This document shows, one piece after another, positions 9,544 through 18,870 of a stretch of 64,000 nucleotides of DNA. The notes under the pieces were generated by a model. The model was not told the DNA's origin. It worked only from the letters and a program-made list of their open reading frames with translations, and did not search any database. Each line of letters begins with the position of its first letter. The stretch's first letter is position 1. Location of the stretch: the NCBI GenBank assembly GCA_004296775.1, contig RHGE01000005.1:60666-124665 (forward strand), written 5' to 3'. Both the position numbers and the translations under genes were made by a program. This stretch comes from Marinilabiliaceae bacterium JC017 (lineage in GTDB: Bacteria; Bacteroidota; Bacteroidia; Bacteroidales; Marinilabiliaceae).

Positions 9544-9551
9544 TACTTTTG
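9544..9551 (+). promoter_or_regulatory. Bacteroidota -7 promoter element
   Basis: TACTTTTG matches TAnnTTTG, 65 nt before the ATG at 9616; a T-rich stretch about 20 bp upstream could serve as the -33 element. Confidence 0.6.
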
Positions 9552-9615
9552 TACCGTCACCCTATCAAAAGAGAGGGTGGCATTAAAATTTTTAATCATT
9601 ATTAAATTATTGCAC

Positions 9616-10227
9616 ATGAAAAAAGGAAATTTCATTAATCGGGCACTTGCACTTGCTGTAGTAGCCTTCGTTTCAGTTGCCGGATTTGCCAAGGGTAACA
9701 TTCTTATTCATCCTTACCTGAAAACCAGCTATGCAATTGTTTCTGCACAGCACGCGCTTATTGAGCCTTTTAAAGTGAAAATAGTTGCCGACAACGGAGA
9801 AACATTGTATGAAAGTCCACGCATTAAAAATGAAGCCAACTTTCAGAAATTATTCGATTTGGAATCGTTCAACGATGGAGACTACAAAGTGGTATTGATC
9901 GGGAAGAAAAGTAAATCAGAAGAGCGTTTCTCAATTATCGATCACAAAATTGTGAAAGCAGCCGATTCTGAAGCCAAAACTGCTTCTACCCTGGACACCT
10001 TTTTCAGAAAAGTTGACAACCGGTTATTTGTAAGTCACCTGAACTTTAACAATCAGCCCATGTCTCTGTCAATTTATGACGATGAAAGCAACAAGTTATT
10101 TACTACCAATCTTGAAGCTACCAGCTCCTATTCTGGCATGTTTGATATTTCAGAATTACCAGTAGGAGAATATTGTGTAAACTTTCAGTCAGGAGAAAAG
10201 AGCTATAGCTATGAGTTCGAAAAGTAA
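9616..10227 (+). CDS. Secreted protein with two beta-sandwich (sorting-tail-like) domains
   Basis: The start is set at the ATG at 9616, giving MKKGNFINRA then a hydrophobic stretch and the AFVSVAGFAKG cleavage region; the ATG at 9577 would precede this with an implausible extension. The mature protein of about 180 residues holds two similar modules of about 75 residues, each with a V-x-I/S-I-x-D pattern and a closing G-D-Y/G-E-Y strand followed by V-x-x. These resemble the beta-sandwich of type IX secretion C-terminal domains. No catalytic motif is visible. It has its own promoter and a strong terminator, so it looks monocistronic. Function unknown. Confidence 0.7.
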   Translation: MKKGNFINRALALAVVAFVSVAGFAKGNILIHPYLKTSYAIVSAQHALIEPFKVKIVADNGETLYESPRIKNEANFQKLFDLESFNDGDYKVVLIGKKSKSEERFSIIDHKIVKAADSEAKTASTLDTFFRKVDNRLFVSHLNFNNQPMSLSIYDDESNKLFTTNLEATSSYSGMFDISELPVGEYCVNFQSGEKSYSYEFEK

Positions 10228-10273
10228 GACAACGTGCAAGCAGAAGTGCTTCTGCTTTAAAGAGCGAATATTT

Positions 10274-10309
10274 GGTGTATCATTTGTTTTATGATACACC
10301 ATTTTTTTT
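10274..10309 (+). terminator. Rho-independent terminator of the secreted-protein gene
   Basis: A perfect 10-bp stem (GGTGTATCAT / ATGATACACC, 10274-10283 and 10291-10300) with a 7-nt loop is followed by ATTTTTTTT. It also overlaps the last codons of the receiver-domain relic on the other strand. Confidence 0.85.
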
Positions 10310-10519
10310 GTTCATAAACCGGCTGATCGTATCAAACACCTCCTTTTTATGGATTGGTTTCGAGAGATATTCATCAAACCCGGCAACCAAATACCGTTCC
10401 CTATTACCTGCCAAAGCAACGGCTGTGTATGCAACCAGAGGCACATCTATCCCATCACTTCACCATTGCTTTACAAGTTCAATCCCATCCAGGTCGGCCA
10501 TTGGTAATTTTCTTTTAAA
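10289..10519 (-). pseudogene. Relic of a response-regulator receiver domain
   Basis: Reading the minus strand, one frame gives MADLDGIELVKQW, a TGA stop, then SDGIDVPLVAYTAVALAG, RERYLVAGFDEYLSKPI and a final helix ending at a TAA at 10289. This is the second half of a CheY-like receiver: the MP-D-L-D-G-I-E loop after the phospho-Asp, the conserved Thr (AYTA) and the KP motif. The first half with the acidic pocket and phospho-Asp is missing, the TGA sits where an Arg codon (CGA) would fit, and the frame differs from that of the adjoining kinase. I read it as the eroded receiver of a former hybrid kinase or of a separate regulator. Confidence 0.85.
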
Positions 10520-13500
10520 CTCGTTGGTCTTTATTTGAGTTTATCACCACATCATGCCCCAAATTAACCTGCCCTTCCGAATTGGTTAACGGCAGGAAAA
10601 AATAAAACTCTGATCCTTTCCCTTTCTCAGAAATCAAATGAAGCGTTCCTCCCAATGCTTCTATCACCCTTTTACAAATAGATAGCCCTAACCCGGTGCC
10701 TCCATAGTTTTTAGATATTGATTCCTCTTCCTGCCTGAAGGGATCGAATATTATTTTTCGATTCTCTTGAGCAATACCTATTCCTGAATCACGAACAAAG
10801 AAACGAATGCGATCATCCTCCAGGCAATAACCAAACTCAATAAACCCCTTACTGGTAAATTTCAATGCATTTCCCAACAGGTTATTGAAGATCTGAATCA
10901 GTCGATTACGATCGGCATGAATCGTTAATTCCTTGGGAATTTCCGGCACACGCAAATAAAGCTTCACCCGATCCTGGTGTTCCAGCATCACCCGCTTTTC
11001 AAATACACCCCTTAACTGAACCAGAAGACTGTGTACATCTATTGACTGAGAAGAGACCTTCATCTGCCCGCTTTCTATCTTGGCAATATCAATAATGTCA
11101 TTGATCAACTCCATCAAATCATCGGAGCTTTTATTGATTATATCTACATATTCTCGCTTCTCAACTACGGATATGTCATTATCTTTTAACAAATTGGAAA
11201 AACCAACGATGGCATTCAGGGGAGTTCTAATCTCATGACTCATATTAGCCAGGAAAGAAGATTTTAACCGGTCGGCCGACTCCGCTTTCTCTTTGGCATC
11301 ACGCAGCTCTTGTTCTTCTTTTTTTCGATTGGTGAAATTACGTCCCACAGCCAGAACCGAAACAATCTGCCCTTCTTCATTGGTCTCGGGAGTAATGGTC
11401 CAGTCAAACACCAACTCATTACCTTTGTGATGAATGGTTAATTCACGACGCTCAATCTTTCCGGATATCCCGCATTTTTCTGCATGCACATGAAATTCAC
11501 CGGTAAACTCGGCCGGCAATCCCGCAATTTCAGCCAGCGAACGCCCTTGCATCTTATCACCGTCCACACCATACATCCTTGAAAAAGCAGGATTACAGAA
11601 CAACAAGTCGCCCTTCATATCTATTCTTAGAATATGGTCGGCGGAATTTTCGGTTAAGGCCCGGAATTTTTTCTCACTCTGCTTCAAAGCCCTTTCATTA
11701 TTCATCCGCTTAGTGATATCATGCAGCGAATAATAATAATGTCGCGTCCCATTCAAGAGGATAGACGTTCCATAAACCTCCAGATTTAGAATATCACCAT
11801 TTCGATGCCTTATTTGCGTCTCACCTTTATAATATCCTTCTTTATCAATTGCTTTAAAAGAGTGGTAAAATCCCAAAAGCCTTTCTTCATTTGGAAATAC
11901 CTCTATTAACTCCAGTCTTTCAAACTCCTCCACATTATAACCAAACATAGTAATCCCGGCACTATTGACAAACTTTGTCTCTTGCGGAGATTTTAGAATA
12001 AAAATACCGTCAACAGATGTCTCAAGGATTTTCCGATACCTCTCTTCACTCTCTAAAAGATTGCGCTCAGTCTTTTTCAAATGGGTCACATCCTGCCCTA
12101 TCAGCAAGTAACAATCTTCTTCTTCAAACATCGACGCCTTAGTGCCAACAACCTGATAAATGCGTTTCAATGCCCCTTTTACTTTCATCACAACCTCGGT
12201 AACAGCATAAGTATCCCGCGCAATAACTCCATAAAAATTCTTGATATGATCCTTATTCTCCCTGTCATCGAAATAAAACTCAGATACCTGATGACCTAAC
12301 AGCTCCTTGTTACTATACCCCGAATTACTCAACACCCAATCATTCACATACTCGATCACTCCTTTTTTAATCAGCATAATGCCTACCGGGGCGGCACTCA
12401 ACAAGCTTTGCAGAAAACGCTCCTTTTCTATTAGTTGATTATTCATGCGCAGGATCTGTGCATGGTTATCACGCCTTAATTTATTGGCATTTTGTTGCTC
12501 TATCACCCCAGCCAAGATTCCGGAAATAGTAGCCAACGCATGCCGGTGCGAATCATCCCATACCTTGGTTTGACCACAATCATCAAAACCTATAAATCCA
12601 AGAAACTTTCCACCTGCTACAATCGGAAAGGCAATTAACGAACAAGCTTTCCCCTCACTATTCAAGGAACTTCGAACCTCACTGCCTTGCTCTGTCAACA
12701 AACCAGTTGACAAAAACCCATTTTCAGTTAGCAACTCCTTCCAACCAGGCAGATCCTTGGTATAACTGAGCCCTATATATTTTTCCTTTATCTTTTCAAT
12801 CCCTTCACAACACCATTCTAACGTATTGGAACAATATTCCTCATCCTCTGAATTCTCAAATACATAAACCCTGCATACATTAAAATACTCCCCTAACATT
12901 TTCAATGTCTGTGACACTTGATTGGCAAAGCCGCCGGAAGAAGTGAATATTTTTGTTACCTCAAACAACAACTTCTGTAATCCGCTATTTTTAATGCTCC
13001 TCTTTTCTGAAAGCCAACCTTCAAAAGCAGAAGACATAATTCGGGTAGCCACTTTAAGAAGTTGCACCTCAAAATACATCCAATCCCGCTGAAAACTGCA
13101 CTCATCAAAACCCATGAAACCATAAAATTTCCCATTAACCCAAAGGGGAAAAACCAAAATGGAGATAATATCTTGTTGAGCTAACGGCTCCCGATTTTCT
13201 TCCGGTAATTGGGTTTGAATATCTGATGCCTTAATCATCCCATCCTTAATCAATAACTCTTTCCAGGAAGGACAAACATCATAAGCAGTATCCTGCAGCT
13301 TTTCTATCTGGGATTCTACACCTTCATTACACCACTCAAAGGTGTTTTTAAAGCGGGTGTTATTATCAAAATTCTCAAATACATAAATCCTACTCACATC
13401 GGTAATAGCTCCCAACACCTTCAACACCTCATTAACTTTCTCCTCAAACGACAAATCGGAAATCAAAATGCTGGTAATTTGCAAAGGAATAAACTCGCCT

Positions 13501-13640
13501 TGTGCACCTAAACCATCTTTATTAAACGACGGATAAGCAAATTCATTTCTATAGGCCTGACTCATCATCCGTTTGAGCCGTTTATTTTCAGCTTTCAACA
13601 ATTCTATTTGCTTTTCAGAATCCAAAGAATACTCCCTCAT
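10515..13640 (-). CDS. Multi-sensor histidine kinase (GAF-GAF-PAS-PAS-PAS-HisKA-HATPase)
   Basis: This 1041-residue soluble kinase has no transmembrane helix. After a coiled-coil start it shows two tandem GAF-like domains (about 35-210 and 225-390, both with the YVFEN and GFDEC/GFDDC patterns), three PAS domains with PAC tails (about 410-785), and a HisKA dimerisation domain with the phospho-accepting His802 in SHEIRTPLNAI. The ATPase domain follows (N-box NNLLGNALKF, G1 DSGIGI, G2 GGTGLGLS near 980). It would sense cytosolic ligands and relay phosphate to a regulator. It ends without a receiver, but the remains of one lie immediately downstream, so it is probably a former hybrid kinase. The signal and target are unknown. 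Confidence 0.9.
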   Translation of the reverse strand: MREYSLDSEKQIELLKAENKRLKRMMSQAYRNEFAYPSFNKDGLGAQGEFIPLQITSILISDLSFEEKVNEVLKVLGAITDVSRIYVFENFDNNTRFKNTFEWCNEGVESQIEKLQDTAYDVCPSWKELLIKDGMIKASDIQTQLPEENREPLAQQDIISILVFPLWVNGKFYGFMGFDECSFQRDWMYFEVQLLKVATRIMSSAFEGWLSEKRSIKNSGLQKLLFEVTKIFTSSGGFANQVSQTLKMLGEYFNVCRVYVFENSEDEEYCSNTLEWCCEGIEKIKEKYIGLSYTKDLPGWKELLTENGFLSTGLLTEQGSEVRSSLNSEGKACSLIAFPIVAGGKFLGFIGFDDCGQTKVWDDSHRHALATISGILAGVIEQQNANKLRRDNHAQILRMNNQLIEKERFLQSLLSAAPVGIMLIKKGVIEYVNDWVLSNSGYSNKELLGHQVSEFYFDDRENKDHIKNFYGVIARDTYAVTEVVMKVKGALKRIYQVVGTKASMFEEEDCYLLIGQDVTHLKKTERNLLESEERYRKILETSVDGIFILKSPQETKFVNSAGITMFGYNVEEFERLELIEVFPNEERLLGFYHSFKAIDKEGYYKGETQIRHRNGDILNLEVYGTSILLNGTRHYYYSLHDITKRMNNERALKQSEKKFRALTENSADHILRIDMKGDLLFCNPAFSRMYGVDGDKMQGRSLAEIAGLPAEFTGEFHVHAEKCGISGKIERRELTIHHKGNELVFDWTITPETNEEGQIVSVLAVGRNFTNRKKEEQELRDAKEKAESADRLKSSFLANMSHEIRTPLNAIVGFSNLLKDNDISVVEKREYVDIINKSSDDLMELINDIIDIAKIESGQMKVSSQSIDVHSLLVQLRGVFEKRVMLEHQDRVKLYLRVPEIPKELTIHADRNRLIQIFNNLLGNALKFTSKGFIEFGYCLEDDRIRFFVRDSGIGIAQENRKIIFDPFRQEEESISKNYGGTGLGLSICKRVIEALGGTLHLISEKGKGSEFYFFLPLTNSEGQVNLGHDVVINSNKDQRV

Positions 13641-13971
13641 CTATTAAAACTAATTATCTTTTAATGCATCTACAGGCATTCATTTTCTATTCCATCTGCA
13701 CATTTCAACTTGGAAACAAAAATAGGCAGAGACACCCTTAAGATTATTGCTGTTCCTAAAATATATCAGGCCATTCATGGAAAATATCTAACCTTTAGAT
13801 AACATACTTCTTCTTTTTATACCATTAACCATGAAATTTATCAAAACATAGCATTGATATACATAACCACAATCAAAAGATATTACTCCCCCAATCCAAC
13901 CAATAAAAATCATTTACCCGAAAACAAAAGCAATCTCCCGGTTGTTTAACCGGAAACAAAAATGAAATAAG
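13641..13971. other. Divergent intergenic region between the kinase and tpx
   Basis: It holds the 5' regions of both genes. The only structure I see is a perfect 6-bp hairpin CCGGTT-GTTT-AACCGG (13938-13953) about 18 nt before the tpx ATG; a role in translation or regulator binding is possible but untested. No clear TAnnTTTG element. Confidence 0.35.
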
Positions 13972-14472
13972 ATGACAAAAATTACATTCAAAGGAAATCC
14001 TGTAAACACAGCTGGTGATTTACCTGCTATTGGAATAAAAGCTCCATCATTTACCCTAACCAAGACTGATTTAAGCGAAGTCTCTCTAAGTGATTTTAAT
14101 GGAAAAAGAATTGTACTAAATATATTTCCAAGTGTAGATACTGATGTTTGCGCTACTTCGGTCAGGCGTTTCAATGCCGAGGCTTCCAAACTTAATAACA
14201 CGGTGGTATTATGTATTTCAAGAGATTTACCTTTTGCTCACAGCAGATTTTGTGGCGCCGAAGGCTTGGATCAGGTCATTTCCTTGTCTGATTATAAGAA
14301 TGACTTATTTGATCAGGCGTACGGGGTTAAAATGATCGATGGCCCACTTGCTGGCTTGCATTCAAGAGCCGTAGTGATCATCAACGAAGAAGGAAAAGTA
14401 GCTCACGTAGAACAGGTAAAAGATATTGTTGAGGAACCAAATTACGAAGCCGCCATTAAGGCATTGAAATAA
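13972..14472 (+). CDS. tpx: Thiol peroxidase Tpx
   Basis: At 166 residues it matches the usual length of atypical 2-Cys peroxiredoxins. It reduces hydrogen and alkyl peroxides in the cytoplasm using thioredoxin. The active site [15 protein letters not shown] carries the peroxidatic Cys60, with the resolving Cys94 in SRFCGAEG. The conserved C-terminal region [14 protein letters not shown] is also present. It stands alone between the divergent kinase and a bidirectional terminator. Confidence 0.96.
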   Translation: MTKITFKGNPVNTAGDLPAIGIKAPSFTLTKTDLSEVSLSDFNGKRIVLNIFPSVDTDVCATSVRRFNAEASKLNNTVVLCISRDLPFAHSRFCGAEGLDQVISLSDYKNDLFDQAYGVKMIDGPLAGLHSRAVVIINEEGKVAHVEQVKDIVEEPNYEAAIKALK

Positions 14473-14494
14473 TTAACCTAATCCACACATAAAA

Positions 14495-14535
14495 AAGAAA
14501 GCCCTCCTTGCATTAGTTGCAAGGAGGGCTTTCTT
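14495..14535. terminator. Bidirectional terminator between tpx and the YbaK-type gene
   Basis: A 15-bp stem (AAAGCCCTCCTTGCA at 14498-14512 with TGCAAGGAGGGCTTT at 14518-14532) has an A-run on the left and a T-rich tract on the right, so it can serve both convergent genes. Confidence 0.85.
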
Positions 14536-14548
14536 CAGTCAATCCCAT

Positions 14549-15037
14549 TTAAATGGCCTGAGAATGGACCATTCTGGCAATTTTCAACACTTTAGGCCGA
14601 ACTAATCTTTGAAAATCCCTATAATGCATTTGAATCAGTTCAGTATGTGAACAAGCATTAAATGCGATATAGATGTCTTCAGTAAGTTTTTCAGCAACAT
14701 AAACATCCAGGTTATAAAGATTTCCGAAAGGAGGCATTGCGCCCACTTCACTATCGCGGAAAATATCTTTAAACTCCATTTCTGTTGCCATACGAACTTC
14801 TTTAGCTCCGGTAGCTTCTTTAAGCGAATGCAGATCAACCTGGTAAGAGGCCGGAAGAACTACCATACACATTTTACCATCAATTTTCACAATTACTGTT
14901 TTAGCAATCTCTTTCCCTGATATATGTGCAAAGGCAGCTGTTTTCTGAGCGGTGTAAGCCCTGGTGTGAACAATTCTTTTGTAATCAACATGCTCACGAT
15001 TTAGAAATTCCTCAAGACGTGTTAGTGGCATAACCAT
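14549..15037 (-). CDS. YbaK/ProX-type aminoacyl-tRNA deacylase
   Basis: This 162-residue protein has the YbaK fold: an AKTVIVKIDGK strand holding the conserved Lys, the ATEMEFKDIF segment and the GAMPPFGNLY loop that lines the editing pocket. Proteins of this family hydrolyse mischarged aminoacyl-tRNAs such as Ala- or Cys-tRNA(Pro). Met3 is an alternative start. It is convergent with tpx, with a shared terminator. Substrate specificity cannot be fixed from sequence. Confidence 0.85.
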   Translation of the reverse strand: MVMPLTRLEEFLNREHVDYKRIVHTRAYTAQKTAAFAHISGKEIAKTVIVKIDGKMCMVVLPASYQVDLHSLKEATGAKEVRMATEMEFKDIFRDSEVGAMPPFGNLYNLDVYVAEKLTEDIYIAFNACSHTELIQMHYRDFQRLVRPKVLKIARMVHSQAI

Positions 15038-15332
15038 CCCTCCCTATTAAAACAACAATAATTTACAGAAAACCACACTGTCAATCCCAACAGACGAAGC
15101 CCAACAAACTGTTAAAATTTACAACAAAAAAGCGCTCTTGTAAAGAAGCTCAAGTCATATCTTTTGGGAGTATTTATATTGGATTCAGGCTAAAAACATC
15201 AAACGATAAACAACAGCTAATATTATTGTATTATTAATTTCTTGTTTCCTTCATTTTTATCATTCATCGGGATAAGCTTTAGGAGAAATCAATAAATATT
15301 CAACAACTAGTTCATCCTGTATTGAGAAGCAC

Positions 15333-15366
15333 AAAAAAACCGAACGCAATTTGAATTGCGTCCGGC
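15333..15366 (-). terminator. Terminator of trpS
   Basis: On the minus strand the stem CCGGACGCAATT / AATTGCGTTCGG with a short loop is followed by TTTTTTTGTG. The rest of the gap 15038-15394 shows no gene. Confidence 0.8.
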
Positions 15367-15394
15367 TTGTGATATCTCTTCTTGCTACAAGTTA

Positions 15395-16384
15395 TCAGAA
15401 AGGCTTAAAACCAATTATCTCACGCACTTCCCTAAGTGTCTTTGATGCACTGATATGCGCTTTCTCTTTACCCATATTCACCACTTTTCTCAAATAAGCT
15501 TCATCAGATCTGATAGCCAATATCTTCTCCCGAATAGGCGCATTAAATTTGATAATATCTTCAGCTAGCTGTTTTTTTAAATCTCCATAACGAATTTCAC
15601 AACTATTATATTTGTCTGTAAAATAAGTAACAGTATCAGGTGTAGATACCACCTCCATAAGAGTAAACAGATTTCGAATAGCTTCGGGCATCATTGAATT
15701 TGGTTCAGTTGGACCTGAATCGGTAACAGCCTTCATTACTTTTTTACGAATACTCTCTTCATCATCAACCAAGAAAATACCGTTTCCTTCAGACTTACCC
15801 ATTTTACCTGAACCATCAAGCCCTGGAATTTTAACCAATGCCTCACCATAATTAAAAGACTGAGGAATGGTAAAATATTCAGTATTGTAAATCCGGTTGA
15901 AACGACTTGCAAATTTACGTGTCATTTCAAGGTTCTGTTCCTGATCTTTCCCTACCGGCACTTTAGTCGCTTGGTGAATAATAATATCAGAAGCCATTAA
16001 AACAGGATAGGTCAACAACCCTGCATTCACATTATCCGGGTGTTTTCTTGCTTTATCTTTAAAGGAAGTAGTTCGCTCCAATTCCCCAAGATAGGAATTC
16101 ATATTCATCAACAATGTTAATTCAGCAACTTCCGGCAGATCGCTCTGAACATATATGGTAGCAGCTTCGGGATCGAGACCGGAAGCAAGATATTCCGCCA
16201 ACACCTGCCTCACATTATCATGCAAGTTGACCGGGGTTGGGTGGGTGGTTAACGAATGGTAATCTGCGATAAAGAAATAACAGTTAAACTCCTTTTGCAT
16301 TCTTAAGAAGTTTTTTACCGCACCAAAATAATTACCTAAATGTAAGTTTCCTGTGGGACGTATTCCACTAACAACAATTTCCAT
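15395..16384 (-). CDS. trpS: Tryptophanyl-tRNA synthetase
   Basis: This 329-residue class Ic synthetase charges tRNA(Trp). The HIGH-type motif is TGNLHLGNYFG near the N-terminus and the KMSKS-type loop is GSGKMGKSEGN. The DQEQNLEMTR segment belongs to the tryptophan/ATP site. Length and order match bacterial TrpS. It has its own terminator; no trp leader or T-box structure is evident upstream. Confidence 0.96.
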   Translation of the reverse strand: MEIVVSGIRPTGNLHLGNYFGAVKNFLRMQKEFNCYFFIADYHSLTTHPTPVNLHDNVRQVLAEYLASGLDPEAATIYVQSDLPEVAELTLLMNMNSYLGELERTTSFKDKARKHPDNVNAGLLTYPVLMASDIIIHQATKVPVGKDQEQNLEMTRKFASRFNRIYNTEYFTIPQSFNYGEALVKIPGLDGSGKMGKSEGNGIFLVDDEESIRKKVMKAVTDSGPTEPNSMMPEAIRNLFTLMEVVSTPDTVTYFTDKYNSCEIRYGDLKKQLAEDIIKFNAPIREKILAIRSDEAYLRKVVNMGKEKAHISASKTLREVREIIGFKPF

Positions 16385-16519
16385 ATAATTCCTTATTTTC
16401 TTTCCGACGATTTCGTTGAAACCGCCAACAAAAATGGCAATTTTTCAGCAATAGTTTAGCAAAAAGCACTAAAAAATAAAGGATTCGACATCCACAACAC
16501 ACGCAACAGTTCATGAAAA

Positions 16520-16993
16520 TTAAAGAAGCCGCATGGCTTCTAAAGTAAAATAACCCCAAACAACATAACGGGACAGCTTACCGATAAACATTCCCAGTGT
16601 CACATTCCAAACGTTAACTTTTAACAATCCCAAAACAACAGCAATAACATCACCAAAGCCTGGCAACCAACAAAAAAATGATATCCACAGCTCCTTCCCC
16701 GCTATCCTGTTTCTTATTTTCTCCTGTTTTCCTATCGAAATTCGTAGATACTTTTCTATAAACCTCATCTTCCCCATATATCCAATCGCGTAAGAAGACA
16801 TTCCCCCCAACCAGTTACCTAATGTAGCTGTTACGAAACAAAGAACGGGATCATAACCAGCCCATAGCATACCTGACAAGAGTATCTCTGAACTAAAAGG
16901 AACAACTGTTGCCGCCAGAAAACTAGCCAAAAACAATCCTACAAAACCCGTTTCAAATCCCATATAAAAATATTTCGCTTCAAAAATAATCAA
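16520..16993 (-). CDS. YqaA-like SNARE-associated/VTT-domain membrane protein
   Basis: This 157-residue protein has four to five hydrophobic segments and the DedA/VTT hallmarks: FLAATVVPFSSE near the start, GNWLGGMSSYAIGY, and the re-entrant motif WLPGFGDVIAVVLG. YqaA proteins are small inner-membrane members of the DedA superfamily, whose relatives move lipids between leaflets; the substrate here is unknown. Met11 (16963) is an equally plausible start and fits family length better. Confidence 0.8.
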   Translation of the reverse strand: MIIFEAKYFYMGFETGFVGLFLASFLAATVVPFSSEILLSGMLWAGYDPVLCFVTATLGNWLGGMSSYAIGYMGKMRFIEKYLRISIGKQEKIRNRIAGKELWISFFCWLPGFGDVIAVVLGLLKVNVWNVTLGMFIGKLSRYVVWGYFTLEAMRLL

Positions 16994-17121
16994 TAAACAT
17001 TAAAGGAATTTTTCTTTAACATCATTTACAAATCATTGACTAAAAAGCACAAAGCAAACAAATATCAATAAAAACAAAAAAAATACAGTACTTTGTATTG
17101 CATAGTACCTAGCTTTATACA

Positions 17122-17129
17122 TATATTTG
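17122..17129 (+). promoter_or_regulatory. Bacteroidota -7 promoter element upstream of 17166
   Basis: TATATTTG matches TAnnTTTG exactly; a TTG about 21 bp upstream (17098-17100) is a plausible -33 element. It may drive the small secreted gene and the PadR operon behind it. Confidence 0.55.
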
Positions 17130-17165
17130 TATTACCTAATTCAAGGTTAAGTAAGGTATTATAAA

Positions 17166-17450
17166 ATGAAAACATCAGACTTAATTCTCTGGAAAAAAAC
17201 CGGCAGCACCTTTTTAATGGTTCTTGCCATGATAACGCTCTCTTCTGGAATTGAAGCACAAAAAGATTCATTAAACAACAAAAAGTGCTTCATAAAGAAC
17301 GAACAAAAGCCACCCTGTAAACAGCCTTTAGATATAAAACAGCTGAAAAAAACCGAAACACATAAAGACACGATTAAATCACAAAAAAAGGAAAAGACAT
17401 TACAACTTGAAAATGTAATTTATCCATTCACTTTCAACCGAATAATTTAA
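17166..17450 (+). CDS. Small lysine-rich secreted protein of unknown family
   Basis: A 94-residue open frame with a good signal peptide (about residues 8-31, ending GIEAQ) and a basic mature part of about 60 residues rich in Lys, Thr and Gln with two Cys. I do not recognise it. It lies 90 bp upstream of the PadR gene on the same strand and follows a consensus promoter, which supports it being real. Confidence 0.5.
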   Translation: MKTSDLILWKKTGSTFLMVLAMITLSSGIEAQKDSLNNKKCFIKNEQKPPCKQPLDIKQLKKTETHKDTIKSQKKEKTLQLENVIYPFTFNRII

Positions 17451-17539
17451 CACATACTCGACTATATCAAGAGACCCAGAATTTGGAGACCTTGCTCAAT
17501 GAGCGCTTAAAACAACCTGAATTGTAAAACCAGAAAGAA

Positions 17540-17869
17540 ATGAACATAGAGAATGCCAAAGCACAAATGCGGAAGGGAGTTCTGGAATACTGTATCCTAT
17601 CAATTCTTTCATCCAACGATGCTTACGCCTCCGATATTATCAAACAACTAAAGGAAGCTAAGATGATTGTGGTGGAAGGTACTTTATACCCTTTACTCAC
17701 ACGACTTAAAAATTCCGGCCTATTAAGTTACCGGTGGGAAGAATCAACACAAGGCCCCCCGCGCAAATATTACGCCTTAACAGATAAAGGCAGCGAGTTC
17801 TTATTGGAACTGAATACTTCATGGAAAGAACTGGTTCATGCTGTAAATACAATTAATCAACCCCTATAA
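17540..17869 (+). CDS. PadR-family transcriptional regulator
   Basis: At 109 residues it is a short PadR of the PadR-s2 type. It has a winged helix (about 10-85) with GTLYPLLTRLKNSGLLSYRW as recognition helix and wing, GPPRKYYALTDKG as the beta-wing signature, and a single C-terminal helix. Such regulators usually repress the operon they belong to when no effector is bound. The PspC genes follow 11 bp later, so autoregulation of this envelope-stress-type operon is likely but unproven. Confidence 0.9.
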   Translation: MNIENAKAQMRKGVLEYCILSILSSNDAYASDIIKQLKEAKMIVVEGTLYPLLTRLKNSGLLSYRWEESTQGPPRKYYALTDKGSEFLLELNTSWKELVHAVNTINQPL

Positions 17870-17880
17870 ACCTATCAATC

Positions 17881-18834
17881 ATGAAAAAAACGGTAACCAC
17901 AAACATAAGCGGAAGAGTCTTCTACATTGACGAAGATGCCTACTCACGCCTGAAAAGCTACCTGGAAAAGATTGAGCATTGGTTCAAAAATAAGGAAAGT
18001 GGCCAGGAAATAATCTCTGACATTGAGAGTCGCATTGCCGAAATATTCGAAAACAAGATAGATCCTGCCCAGGGAGTTATCTCCCTTGAAATGGTAGAAG
18101 AAGTAATTAACACCATGGGGGAACCGGAAGATTTTGAAGGAGACGAACCTAAAGAAGAGAAGACCACAACAACAGCTCTTGTAAAGCCTCGCAAACGACT
18201 TTATCGGGATATCGACAACCGGGTATTCGGAGGGGTATGTTCCGGCATTGGCGCATATTTCAACATCGATCCGGTTGTGGTTAGAATCATATTCGCCATT
18301 CTACCCTTTATAAGCTTCGGAGCCATTGTACCGATTTACATCATTCTTTGGATTGCCCTGCCTCCAGCCATCACCACCGCTCAGAAACTCGAGATGCGGG
18401 GTGAACATATCACCATCTCCAACATTGAGAAATCGATACAAAAAGAATACGAAGAGATGAAGAAGAACTTTAGCAAGGTAAAGGAATCTAAAGCCTATAA
18501 GAAGAGCGAAAATTTCTTCAAACGAATGTCTCGACGCGATCGCTCGGTTATCATTATTATTGCAGTGATTACCGGCCTGGCGCTTCTATGGGGCGGAGGT
18601 CCTATGTCTTTTCATTTTGCAAATCCAATCAACACATTTACGCACATAGGCCCTACCTTCTCTCACATCTTCTTCCCCGGCGCACTGCCTCTTATATTAA
18701 TCCTGTTGCTGATAGGTATTTTATTTAAAACAATTTTCAAAATTATCCTTTACATTATTGCATTCATCCTCATTGGAGCCGTAGCTTTCAATTTCCTTTC
18801 CTGGATATTTGGTGGCTTTTGCCTAATGTGTTAA
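17881..18834 (+). CDS. PspC-domain membrane protein (1)
   Basis: In 317 residues it has an N-terminal cytoplasmic module (about 1-90: NISGRVFYIDEDAYSRLKSY, then a helical segment containing EIISDIESRIAEIF), a PspC domain (about 100-165: LYRDIDNRVFGGVCSGIGAY), a linker helix, and three further hydrophobic segments near the C-terminus. PspC proteins are inner-membrane sensors or toxin-like partners in phage-shock-type responses. It is followed by a paralogue and preceded by PadR, an arrangement common in Bacteroidota. Confidence 0.88.
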   Translation: MKKTVTTNISGRVFYIDEDAYSRLKSYLEKIEHWFKNKESGQEIISDIESRIAEIFENKIDPAQGVISLEMVEEVINTMGEPEDFEGDEPKEEKTTTTALVKPRKRLYRDIDNRVFGGVCSGIGAYFNIDPVVVRIIFAILPFISFGAIVPIYIILWIALPPAITTAQKLEMRGEHITISNIEKSIQKEYEEMKKNFSKVKESKAYKKSENFFKRMSRRDRSVIIIIAVITGLALLWGGGPMSFHFANPINTFTHIGPTFSHIFFPGALPLILILLLIGILFKTIFKIILYIIAFILIGAVAFNFLSWIFGGFCLMC

Positions 18835-18870
18835 TAACCCAAGTTGCACCCTTGATTAGATAACTAACAA

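Noticed and set aside
10272..10538. Plus-strand 88-residue frame
   Set aside because: The minus strand at this place encodes a readable receiver-domain relic, which explains the open frame.
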